Part shown: piece after piece, positions 9,492 through 18,263 of the stretch | Position numbering within the stretch: the stretch's first letter is position 1 | How the letters are laid out: each line of letters opens with the position of its first letter | DNA from: Bacteroides congonensis | Lineage (GTDB): Bacteria > Bacteroidota > Bacteroidia > Bacteroidales > Bacteroidaceae | Assembly: GCF_900130125.1 (NCBI RefSeq) | Contig: NZ_FQXY01000011.1 | Span: 372,001-436,000, forward strand | Length of the DNA: 64,000 bases | Reading direction: 5' to 3' | The notes under the pieces: generated by a model | Told to the model about the DNA's origin: nothing | Seen by the model: the letters and a program-made list of their open reading frames with translations, nothing else | The model's database searches: none | Program-made: the position numbers and the translations under genes

Positions 9492-12400
9492 ATGATGAAT
9501 AAAATAATCATAAACATATTTATCCTGCTGTGGGTAGCGGTGGGTGCTATGGCACAGACTGCTACCGTGACCGGTACGGTGACCGATGACATGGGGCCGG
9601 TGATTGGTGCCACAGTGACGGTGCAAGGCACTTCGATAGGTGCTACAACCGATTTGGACGGTAAATTTACATTAGCCGGTGTGCCCAATGTAGCCAAGGC
9701 CGTGCTGATAGTTCGCTATGTAGGTATGGAAGAGGTAAAAGAACCGTTGAAAGGACGTACCTCCAATATCCAAATCCACATGAAGGAAGCAATCGGCGTA
9801 TTGGACGACGTGGTAGTAATCGGTTACGGAACCCAGAAAAGAGGCAACCTTACCGGTTCTATCGCCAGTGTGTCCGGCAAGATATTGGAAAAGGTGCAGA
9901 CCACTTCTGTCGGCGAAGCCATTGTCGGTAAATTGCCGGGTGTACAGGTGACCACGGTAGACGGTTCTCCCGATGCCGAAATCAAAATCCTGGTACGTGG
10001 CGGAGGATCTATCACACAGGATAACAGCCCGCTTATCATCCTCGACGGTTTTGAAGTAAGCAGCCTCAATGATGTTCCTCCTACGGATATCGAGTCTATC
10101 GAGGTATTGAAAGACGCGGCTTCTACAGCTATTTATGGGGCACGTGGAGCCAACGGTGTAATTCTGGTGACCACCAAGCGTCCGCAGGAAGGGCGTGTGG
10201 TGATTAACCTCAATGCTTATATGCAGACCAAAGAACTGTCAAAGAAGCTCGATGTCATGGATCCTTACGAATTTGTACTGATGCAATATGAAAGTGCCCG
10301 CCAGAAAAGCTCTAATCCTACAGATTTTAACAATAAATACGGGCATGCGTATGAACACTATATCTATCAGGGCAATCCCGGAACCGACTGGCAGGATGAA
10401 GTGTTCGGAAGCAATCCGGTGGCAAAGTCGATAGACCTCAGCGTGAACGGAGGTACTGAAAAAATCAAATATAAACTATCTTTCATCCATCAGGATCAGC
10501 CGAGCGTGATGGTGGGCAACGGATTGAAACAGAACAATCTGAATGCCTCCTTCAACTTCAAGCCTTACAAATTCCTGACACTTGAGTACCGCACCCGCTT
10601 GCTGCATAAAGAGGTGGACGGTTCAGGCACGGAAGGGGTCAGCCTGCTGACGGCTTTGCGCGAAAGACCTACCACCGGTCTGGACGAATATATGACGCTT
10701 CCCGAGGATGATACCTATTTTGACCCCGACCAACTGGATGAAGTGACCCGCTTCAATCCGATAGAAGAATCGGAGAAGAACTATAAGAAGAGAATCAACA
10801 AGTCTCTCAATACGATGGGTGCCGTCAAATGGGACATCATAAAAGGTATGACCTTCCGCACCGAGTTTGGTTTTGAGAATAATTCCGAAGAGCAACGCCG
10901 CTTTTGGGGAATGGGCACAAGCAATGCCCGCAACAATAATAATCAGCCGATGGCGGAATGGAGCATGAAGCAAGGCACCAAGTGGCAGCTTACCAACGTG
11001 TGGAACTACAACTTCATGTTGAAAGACGCGCATTCCATCGACCTGATGCTCGGACAGGAAATCAAGCATAACCAGACCACTACCAAAACTTTCTCCACCC
11101 GTTATCTCCCTGAAAGCATCACGGCGGAAAAAGCATTTGACAATCTGTCATTGGGAACTGCTTACCAAAACTCTTCGGTGTCCGACTCTCCTTCGCGAAT
11201 CTCTTCTTTCTTCGGGCGTGTCAACTACGGCTATAACGACAAATATCTGGCTACAGTGACGCTACGTGCCGATGGCTCTTCCAAATTTGCGTCCGGCAAC
11301 CGTTGGGGATTCTTCCCGGCAGGAGCACTGGCATGGCGTATGTCTAACGAAGATTTCCTGAAAGACAGTCAGGTGATATCCAACCTGAAGTTAAGATTCA
11401 GTTATGGTATCTCCGGTAACGACCGCATCGACACCGACCTTTATCAGAAATTGTATCGTGCCAACAATAACCGTCCGGCGGGATGGGGTGAGACAAGCCA
11501 TTATTACTACACGTTCTATAACACTAAATATGTGTACAATCCCGATGTGAAGTGGGAAAAGACCATTACACGAAATATCGGTCTTGACTTCGGTTTCTTC
11601 AAAGAACGTCTGAGCGGTACTATCGAATATTACTGGAATACAGTGAAAGACTTGTTGGTTCCTTCGGACATCCCGGGTTACACCGGTTACACCAAACTGA
11701 TGACCAACGTCGGACAGACCTCGAACCGCGGTATCGAACTCCAATTGAATGCCTGGCTGGTAGAGACGAAGGATTTCTCGCTCAACGCTACCTTCAATAT
11801 CGGTCATAATAAAAACAAGATTGACAAACTGGCAAGCGGTGAAAAGGAATGGATTCTTACTTCGGGATGGAGAAACGACGTCGTAAATTCCGATGACTAC
11901 CGTGCTTATGTAGGCGGCACAAGCGGCTTGATTTACGGGTACGTGAACGACGGGTTCTACACGGTAGACGACTTTGAGTCTTTCGACACGCAGGCTCGTA
12001 CATGGAAGTTGAAAGCGGGCGTAGTCGATTCAAGCCCGTTGTCCGACACTCCGCGTCCCGGTAATGCCAAGTTCAAGAAACTGACTCCGGTAGACCCCAA
12101 CAGCACCAATCCCTATCAGTTGACGGAAGCCGACCGTACCGTTATTGGTAACACTACTCCGAAGTTCTCGGGTGGTTTCGGACTCAATGCCACTTACAAA
12201 GGGTTTGATTTGAGTATGTTCTTCAGTTATATGTACGATTTTGATGTGCTGAATGCCAACAAGATTATGCTGACCACCTGGGCGGACAATAAAGACAATA
12301 ACTTCCTGATGGATATAGCATCCGACAAACGTTGGCGCAACTTTGACGACATGGGTAATGAGATTCGTTATAGTCCCGAAATACTGGCGGAATTCAACAA

Positions 12401-12707
12401 AGACGCAACCATGTGGAATCCTACTTCCATCGGACGTCCTATCAGTATGTCGTATGCGGTGGAAGATGGCTCGTTCCTGCGTCTTAGTTCGGCTACGTTC
12501 GGTTACACCTTGCCTGTAGCATGGACGAGGAAAGTAGGTTTGAACAAAGTCCGTTTCTATGTGTCGGGCAACAACCTGTTTGTCCTCACCGGATATAGCG
12601 GCTATGACCCCGAAGTGAATATCGCCACCGGCTTGACTCCGAACATTGACTACAACCGTTATCCGCGCAGCCGTACCTATACATTCGGCGCACAGTTGAC
12701 TTTTTAA
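9492..12707 (+). CDS. SusC-like TonB-dependent receptor (pectin oligosaccharide importer)
   Basis: 1071 aa, full length. Signal peptide (FILLWVAVGAMAQ), carboxypeptidase-like domain (ATVTGTVTDDMGPVIGATVT), TonB-box region (LDDVVVIGYGTQKRGNLTGS), plug with the SusC signature (LKDAASTAIYGARGANGVI), then a beta-barrel ending in an aromatic residue (SRTYTFGAQLTF), as outer-membrane insertion requires. The start may be either of the adjacent ATGs at 9492 or 9495. The SusD gene follows directly. Neighbouring PL1, CE8 and GH28 genes point to homogalacturonan fragments as cargo. Confidence 0.96.
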   Translation: MMNKIIINIFILLWVAVGAMAQTATVTGTVTDDMGPVIGATVTVQGTSIGATTDLDGKFTLAGVPNVAKAVLIVRYVGMEEVKEPLKGRTSNIQIHMKEAIGVLDDVVVIGYGTQKRGNLTGSIASVSGKILEKVQTTSVGEAIVGKLPGVQVTTVDGSPDAEIKILVRGGGSITQDNSPLIILDGFEVSSLNDVPPTDIESIEVLKDAASTAIYGARGANGVILVTTKRPQEGRVVINLNAYMQTKELSKKLDVMDPYEFVLMQYESARQKSSNPTDFNNKYGHAYEHYIYQGNPGTDWQDEVFGSNPVAKSIDLSVNGGTEKIKYKLSFIHQDQPSVMVGNGLKQNNLNASFNFKPYKFLTLEYRTRLLHKEVDGSGTEGVSLLTALRERPTTGLDEYMTLPEDDTYFDPDQLDEVTRFNPIEESEKNYKKRINKSLNTMGAVKWDIIKGMTFRTEFGFENNSEEQRRFWGMGTSNARNNNNQPMAEWSMKQGTKWQLTNVWNYNFMLKDAHSIDLMLGQEIKHNQTTTKTFSTRYLPESITAEKAFDNLSLGTAYQNSSVSDSPSRISSFFGRVNYGYNDKYLATVTLRADGSSKFASGNRWGFFPAGALAWRMSNEDFLKDSQVISNLKLRFSYGISGNDRIDTDLYQKLYRANNNRPAGWGETSHYYYTFYNTKYVYNPDVKWEKTITRNIGLDFGFFKERLSGTIEYYWNTVKDLLVPSDIPGYTGYTKLMTNVGQTSNRGIELQLNAWLVETKDFSLNATFNIGHNKNKIDKLASGEKEWILTSGWRNDVVNSDDYRAYVGGTSGLIYGYVNDGFYTVDDFESFDTQARTWKLKAGVVDSSPLSDTPRPGNAKFKKLTPVDPNSTNPYQLTEADRTVIGNTTPKFSGGFGLNATYKGFDLSMFFSYMYDFDVLNANKIMLTTWADNKDNNFLMDIASDKRWRNFDDMGNEIRYSPEILAEFNKDATMWNPTSIGRPISMSYAVEDGSFLRLSSATFGYTLPVAWTRKVGLNKVRFYVSGNNLFVLTGYSGYDPEVNIATGLTPNIDYNRYPRSRTYTFGAQLTF

Positions 12708-12731
12708 TTGAAATCTATAAAAAGAAGAACT

Positions 12732-14633
12732 ATGAATAAGAAACTGATATATTCACTCATTGCCGGAAGCATGCTTTCCCTGACATCCTGCAATGATTTT
12801 CTGGACGTGCAGCCGGCTTCCGGTTTTACTCCCGAGTACATATTCTCCGACGAGGCGGAAATGAAGGCGTTGATGACGCGCATCTACTCTTCCATGACGG
12901 AGGACGGACTGTACGGCAGCAACCTTGCCAGCGGCTTGAATACGAATACCGATGTGGAGATGAGCTCATTCAAGAACAATACGGTCAATACCAACGGTTC
13001 GGACATCGGCTGTTTTGACTCCCGTCCCACATGGTCGGTATTGAACGCTACATGGAACAACCTGTATTACGCCATCAACTATGCCAACGACTTTTTGCAG
13101 GCTGTGCAGGAGTCACCGCTTTTTTCCGCCAAAGTCACCGGTGACATTCCTACCGAGACACAACAGATGTATGGAGAAGTGAAAACGCTTCGTGCCATGC
13201 TCTATCTGGACTTGATTCGCACATGGGGAGATGTCGTGTTTGTCACCGAACCGACCGAATCTACGGATAGCTTCTTCAGCTTGGGCACTACCGACCGTAA
13301 TGTTATTCTGGAATATCTGATAAATGACCTGATAGCCACGGAACCGATGATGAAATATGCCGCAGATTTGGATTACGGCGTGGAGCGTGCTTCCCGTGAA
13401 TATTGCCAGGCGCTTATCGGGCAACTCGCCCTCTACCGTGGCGGTTGGACGCTTCGTGCCGACAAAGAGGACGTGACTCATGTCGGTTATATGGAACGTG
13501 GCGATAATTTTGAACATTATTATGAGATTGCCGTCACTTGGCTGGGCAAAGTGATTAAAGAAAGCAAGCACGACCTTACCCAAAGTTTTGAGAACCTGTG
13601 GGTGAATGAGTGCAACTGGAAGACAGCCAACAATGACGATGTGCTTTTTGCCGTCCCGATGCTGAAGAGCGTCACAAGCCGCTACGGCTATAATATCGGT
13701 GTCACTATCGCGGAAGGGAAACATGCCTATGGCAGTGCCCGCAATTACGTAACTTTCTGCGGGACTTACGTTTACTCGTTTGACAAGGACGACTTGCGCC
13801 GCGGCATGACTTGCGTGCCTTATAAATATGACAAAGACCTGAATCAGGAGATTGATATGGGCGTAACCGGCATGGGGGCAGGCAAATGGTCAAAACTCTA
13901 TATGCAGTCACCGCTGGGTGCTTCCAGTGGCTCGAACACAGGTATCAACAGCGTGCGTATGCGCTTTGCCGATGTGCTGCTGATGTATGCTGAGGCCGTG
14001 AACGAACTCTACGGTCCGCGCGATGATGCCAAAGAAGCGTTGAAACGTGTCCGCCGCCGTGCTTTCGATACGGCTCAATGGACGGACAAAGTGGAGAACT
14101 ATGTAGAAACCCTGACCAACGAGGCGGACTTCTTCCAAGCTATTATGGACGAGCGTAAGTGGGAATTTGGCGGAGAAGGTATCCGCAAGTACGACCTTGC
14201 CCGTTGGAACAAGTATGGTGAGGTCATCTATAATCTTTATAACGAGATGGTTAACTGGGGTGTCGTGGCACGGGGAGGATACGTTCCGGGCATTGAGAAA
14301 GTACCGACCAACATCTACTACAAGCAAGTGGAAGACCCTGAACATCCGGACAGGATGGTGCTGGATATTGTAGGTATCGACGAATACGGCCCCGGTGTAG
14401 GTCGTCCTGCCGGCTACACGGTATTGGAATATGCATTGGGATGGAGAGTGTTGAATAAGGAGACACAACTTTACGAGACACTGGATGCCATTTCATGGAG
14501 CTTCCGCGGATTTATCAACAAGAACAACGACCAGTTGGTGAAACCTACCGACCCTGTGAGATACCTGTGCCCTTATCCTTCCAAGGTCATAACAGACCAT
14601 CGCGGATTGATTCGGAACTATTATGGATACTAA
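12732..14633 (+). CDS. SusD-like glycan-binding lipoprotein (RagB/SusD family)
   Basis: 633 aa from ATG 12732; an upstream TTG at 12708 directly after the SusC stop is less likely because it precedes the lipoprotein signal (LIAGSMLSLTSCNDFLD). The NDFLDVQPAS start is typical of SusD, and helical TPR-like segments include ETQQMYGEVKTLRAMLYLDL. The C-terminal half has RFADVLLMYAEAVNELYG and ERKWEFGGEGIRKYDLARW, which are SusD hallmarks. It caps the SusC barrel at 9492-12707 on the cell surface and delivers oligosaccharide. Confidence 0.96.
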   Translation: MNKKLIYSLIAGSMLSLTSCNDFLDVQPASGFTPEYIFSDEAEMKALMTRIYSSMTEDGLYGSNLASGLNTNTDVEMSSFKNNTVNTNGSDIGCFDSRPTWSVLNATWNNLYYAINYANDFLQAVQESPLFSAKVTGDIPTETQQMYGEVKTLRAMLYLDLIRTWGDVVFVTEPTESTDSFFSLGTTDRNVILEYLINDLIATEPMMKYAADLDYGVERASREYCQALIGQLALYRGGWTLRADKEDVTHVGYMERGDNFEHYYEIAVTWLGKVIKESKHDLTQSFENLWVNECNWKTANNDDVLFAVPMLKSVTSRYGYNIGVTIAEGKHAYGSARNYVTFCGTYVYSFDKDDLRRGMTCVPYKYDKDLNQEIDMGVTGMGAGKWSKLYMQSPLGASSGSNTGINSVRMRFADVLLMYAEAVNELYGPRDDAKEALKRVRRRAFDTAQWTDKVENYVETLTNEADFFQAIMDERKWEFGGEGIRKYDLARWNKYGEVIYNLYNEMVNWGVVARGGYVPGIEKVPTNIYYKQVEDPEHPDRMVLDIVGIDEYGPGVGRPAGYTVLEYALGWRVLNKETQLYETLDAISWSFRGFINKNNDQLVKPTDPVRYLCPYPSKVITDHRGLIRNYYGY

Positions 14634-14653
14634 TCAGTAAAAGACAAAACGTT

Positions 14654-16306
14654 ATGATAAAGATATTACGAAAACTTGCTACGGCTATGCTGCCTGTACT
14701 GCTGTGCGGCACTTTACTTGCGGGCTGTGAGGAAGATTACAAATACGCCAAGGTGGACGACTTGTTTCAGCCCCGGTTTGTATTGGAGAAACCGGAGGTG
14801 AAGGCAAACTCTGTGACATTGGTATGGTATAAAGTGAACGATGCCGCCTCTTATACAGTGGAACTCTATCGGGATCAGTATCACACGGATTTGTTCATGA
14901 ATCTGGAAACCACCGACCCTTATGTGTTCATTGACGATATACCCTACGGGACGACTTTCTATATCCGTGTGCGCAGCAATGCTGCCCGAACTGAAAACAA
15001 CTCACAATGGAGCTACGTCAGTGCTTCTACCGAAGCGCGTCCGGAGTATGCCAAACTGGTGGAAGATGTCTCCAAAACCGAGGTTACGGAATCATCGGCT
15101 GTGATTCGCTGGAAGAAAGACAACAAGCAGAATCCGGTGGATAGTATAAGCATCATGCCTATGATGGATACTACCCTGTCCGGCGTCAGCCGCTATCTGA
15201 CTATCGAAGAAATGATGCAGGGATACGCCGAAGTGGATGGTCTGACCAAGAATACGCTGTACGCTGTCAACTTATATGATACCAGTAAACCGCGTAAGTA
15301 TGACAAACCTTACAATCAGGTTACTTTCCGTACAGCCGGGCCGTCGGCAATGTCCATACAGGTAGGTCTGGACGATGACTTGTCCGCTATGTTGCTGAAT
15401 AACGACGTTAACCCCGAAGTGCCCGAAGGAACGGAATATTACTTGCCGGCAGGTTCTTCCTATCGCATCACTCCGTTCACTCTGATGAAAGGTTTCCGTT
15501 TGGCAGGTAGTCGTGACGGTGTCAAGCCTGTTGTTATTTTAGAGGGTAGTTGGAGCGTGGCAGAGGGTTCTTATCTCGCCAGTCTGGAATTTGATAATAT
15601 AGAGTTCCGCCACGAAGCCAACAATAATTACTTTATGAATTCCGACAAACCGTACACGATAGAAAATGTCAGCTTTGTAAATTGTGACTTTATCAGTCTC
15701 CGCCGTGGTTTCTGGCGTCATCAGTCTGCCAATGCCAAGCACATTATGAACTTCGAGATGGAAGGATGCCGTTTTGAAGGTTGCGGATGGCAAACCAGTG
15801 CATATGGTTTGGTTAATCTTCAGTCTTTCAACAAGGATAACGGAGTGTCTTATGACCAGTTGGACCGTGCCATCTTCCGCAACTGTACGTTCAGCAATGA
15901 CAATGACGGAACGAACGGCTATGGTTGGGGGAATCTCTTCTATGCTCCTTATATGGATAAGCCTGTCTACTTGGAATTTAAGAACGTGACTATCTACAAT
16001 TACAGCCGCAACCAACGTCTGATTAACATAGAGTCTGCCGTAGGTTCCGAACTGGTAATGAAGGGAATCTTACTGGCATCTCCTTGTGGTGACCTGTTTG
16101 CTATCGGTGCGAATACCATTACCACATTCTCCGACAACTATACTACATCAGACTATTTGCTGGGTGGTAAGAATATGAACGCTACCGACCTTGACATTAC
16201 GGCCGCCGAATTGTTTGCCGACCCGGTTAATGGAGACTTGACGATTAAAGATACTTCGTCTCCGATAGTAAGCAGTCGTGCCGGTGATACGCGTTGGTTA
16301 CCTTAA
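14654..16306 (+). CDS. surface lipoprotein with FN3-like N-terminus and DUF4957/DUF5123-type beta-helix
   Basis: 550 aa from ATG 14654, chosen because it begins the lipoprotein signal (LPVLLCGTLLAGCEEDYKY); the frame is open upstream inside susD but that is overlap. Residues about 45-145 resemble a fibronectin type III domain (SVTLVWYKVNDAASYTVELY, FYIRVRSNAARTENNSQWSY) and a second FN3-like unit follows. From about residue 255 it becomes a beta-helix (FDNIEFRHE, VSFVNCDFISL, FEMEGCRFEG, AIFRNCTFSN), ending DPVNGDLTIKDTSS...AGDTRW. Placed directly after susCD, it is in the classical position for a surface glycan-binding protein. No catalytic residues recognised. Confidence 0.75.
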   Translation: MIKILRKLATAMLPVLLCGTLLAGCEEDYKYAKVDDLFQPRFVLEKPEVKANSVTLVWYKVNDAASYTVELYRDQYHTDLFMNLETTDPYVFIDDIPYGTTFYIRVRSNAARTENNSQWSYVSASTEARPEYAKLVEDVSKTEVTESSAVIRWKKDNKQNPVDSISIMPMMDTTLSGVSRYLTIEEMMQGYAEVDGLTKNTLYAVNLYDTSKPRKYDKPYNQVTFRTAGPSAMSIQVGLDDDLSAMLLNNDVNPEVPEGTEYYLPAGSSYRITPFTLMKGFRLAGSRDGVKPVVILEGSWSVAEGSYLASLEFDNIEFRHEANNNYFMNSDKPYTIENVSFVNCDFISLRRGFWRHQSANAKHIMNFEMEGCRFEGCGWQTSAYGLVNLQSFNKDNGVSYDQLDRAIFRNCTFSNDNDGTNGYGWGNLFYAPYMDKPVYLEFKNVTIYNYSRNQRLINIESAVGSELVMKGILLASPCGDLFAIGANTITTFSDNYTTSDYLLGGKNMNATDLDITAAELFADPVNGDLTIKDTSSPIVSSRAGDTRWLP

Positions 16307-16368
16307 AAAATAAACAGAGATTTATTTAATGAAATAATATGAGTAGAAATAAACTAAAATATAATAGT

Positions 16369-18222
16369 ATGAATCTGAAACATTTGTTTTTTCTGGCAGT
16401 TGCCGGTACTTTGGCAGTAGCTTGTAGCGAAGTTAATGAAAGTTCTTTTACGGATGGCGACGGTCAGAAAAGGCTTAGTTCCGTCAGTTCGGGTAATGAC
16501 CGTTTTTCTACACGGTTGAATAGCGAAACCAGTGAGTGGGAAAGCGAAGATGCGATAGGTATCTATATGTTCGACACGGAGGACAAGAATGTATTGAACG
16601 ATGCTCTTAACGTGAAATATACCACAATTGGCAGTGGACGTACGGTGAATTTCTCTTCCACTCCGGGGATAGCTATCTATGATATGCCTGTTAATTTTGT
16701 GGCTTATTATCCGCATACCACGTCTGCCGATGTGCTTGATGCCACGGCGGCACTTTATAAGGTAGACTTGGGCGAACAGTCCGATGGTATCTCTGCCCAC
16801 GATTTAATGTGGGCAAAGGCTGCCAATCAGTCTACGGAATCCCTGTTGGCCGGTGGATTGGCGTTTACTTTCCATCATCAGTTGGTGCTTCTGCGTGTCA
16901 ACATAACGAATGAGAATGTATCGAATGTGACGAGTGTGACAGTAGGCGGCATGAATACTACGGCTACTTTCAACCTGATTGACGGTACGTTGACAAATAT
17001 GGATACGCCGAAACCTGTCGACTTGCAGAAAAAAGACGGTAAGTCATTCATTGGCATTATGCTGCCTGCCGAAGAGGTGATAAACAAGATGTCCCTCACT
17101 ATTATGGCAGACGGCAGCAAGTATCAGTACACTGTGCCCGAAACCAGCCGGATTGATAAGTTTGTGGCAGGCTATGAATATACTTTCAATATCACGGTAG
17201 GCAAGGAAACCACCGGAGAAATCGGTGGTGGTAACGGTAGCAACACACCTTGGGGTGATGGTGGCAGCGAAGACGGCGACGGTGATAAAGTTTCCGAAAA
17301 TGAGGCTATACCTGCCGACTATACTCAGAAAGCGGTTACTGCGGAAAAAGATTTGACAACCGTATTGTCCGGTGCTTCCGGTAAGGTTGCGTTGGTTTTT
17401 GCCGCCAATGCGGATGGTTATACGTTCAGCGACGCAATGGTTGTGCCCGAAGAGGTAAACGAATTATTGTTGATTGGTGATACTGAAGAACAGGTTAAGC
17501 TGAACCTGAAACAAATTCAACATACTGGTCTGCAAAAGGTTGCGTTGAACAATCTGGATATTACGGGTGATAACTTGACGGCTTTGCTGACTAACAATGA
17601 AACTGCCCAACTCGCGGTGGATGCTGTCATTGAGTTGAAGAAGTGTAACTTCAATAATATGAAGACTGTTTGCGACTGGTCGGATGGAGATAATGGAGCG
17701 CAAAACCTGCTTTCTGCCGTGCTAATCGATGACTGCCAGTTTGCGAATATGAAAAGCGTTTTCAACTATTATGGTTCTAAAGCAATCACTATCACTAATT
17801 CTACACTTTACAATATGACAGAGCGTGCTGTTTACGTAAAAGATGCCAATAATGTAGCTGTAACTGTAGAGAACTGTACTTTGGTCGGTTTGACTGCAAC
17901 TCCTTTTGAAAGCAGGTATGACAATGGTAATTTATATTACAGGAATAATGTTTCGGCTTGTTTCGTAGATAAAAATCCTAATATCGGGTATAAGATGAAT
18001 GTGCAGGCATTCTCCGGTAATTATGCGGCTGCTTCCGAGGACGGAAAATTGGCAGTAGTGAATGTACACGGAAATCCTGTAGATGCAAGTACTTTCCCCG
18101 ATGCTTGGGTAAATACTTCTATGACCGTCTCCGAACTCTTTGAAGACCCTGCAAACGGCAACTTCAAACTCAAGATTGACGCACAGGCAGGTGACCCGCG
18201 TTGGTACAAGAGTGCCCGGTAA
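16369..18222 (+). CDS. fimbrillin-like domain fused to DUF4957/DUF5123-type beta-helix, lipoprotein
   Basis: 617 aa from ATG 16369, which begins the lipoprotein signal (LFFLAVAGTLAVACSEV); an in-frame ATG at 16339 is possible. Residues about 40-285 match a fimbrillin-like (Mfa-like) domain: WESEDAIGIYMFD, VNFVAYYPHTT, LMWAKAANQS, LAFTFHHQLVLLRVNI, EYTFNITVGK. An acidic Gly/Asp-rich linker follows (about 292-315). The C-terminal ~290 residues are a beta-helix (VIELKKCNFNNM, VLIDDCQFANM, TVENCTLVGL), ending LFEDPANGNFKLKI...AGDPRWYK, homologous in layout to the two other beta-helix lipoproteins of the operon. Likely a surface pectin-binding protein rather than pilus subunit. Confidence 0.7.
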   Translation: MNLKHLFFLAVAGTLAVACSEVNESSFTDGDGQKRLSSVSSGNDRFSTRLNSETSEWESEDAIGIYMFDTEDKNVLNDALNVKYTTIGSGRTVNFSSTPGIAIYDMPVNFVAYYPHTTSADVLDATAALYKVDLGEQSDGISAHDLMWAKAANQSTESLLAGGLAFTFHHQLVLLRVNITNENVSNVTSVTVGGMNTTATFNLIDGTLTNMDTPKPVDLQKKDGKSFIGIMLPAEEVINKMSLTIMADGSKYQYTVPETSRIDKFVAGYEYTFNITVGKETTGEIGGGNGSNTPWGDGGSEDGDGDKVSENEAIPADYTQKAVTAEKDLTTVLSGASGKVALVFAANADGYTFSDAMVVPEEVNELLLIGDTEEQVKLNLKQIQHTGLQKVALNNLDITGDNLTALLTNNETAQLAVDAVIELKKCNFNNMKTVCDWSDGDNGAQNLLSAVLIDDCQFANMKSVFNYYGSKAITITNSTLYNMTERAVYVKDANNVAVTVENCTLVGLTATPFESRYDNGNLYYRNNVSACFVDKNPNIGYKMNVQAFSGNYAAASEDGKLAVVNVHGNPVDASTFPDAWVNTSMTVSELFEDPANGNFKLKIDAQAGDPRWYKSAR

Positions 18223-18263
18223 TCTTTGATACATTATTGTAATACTGATTAAACAATCCAGTT

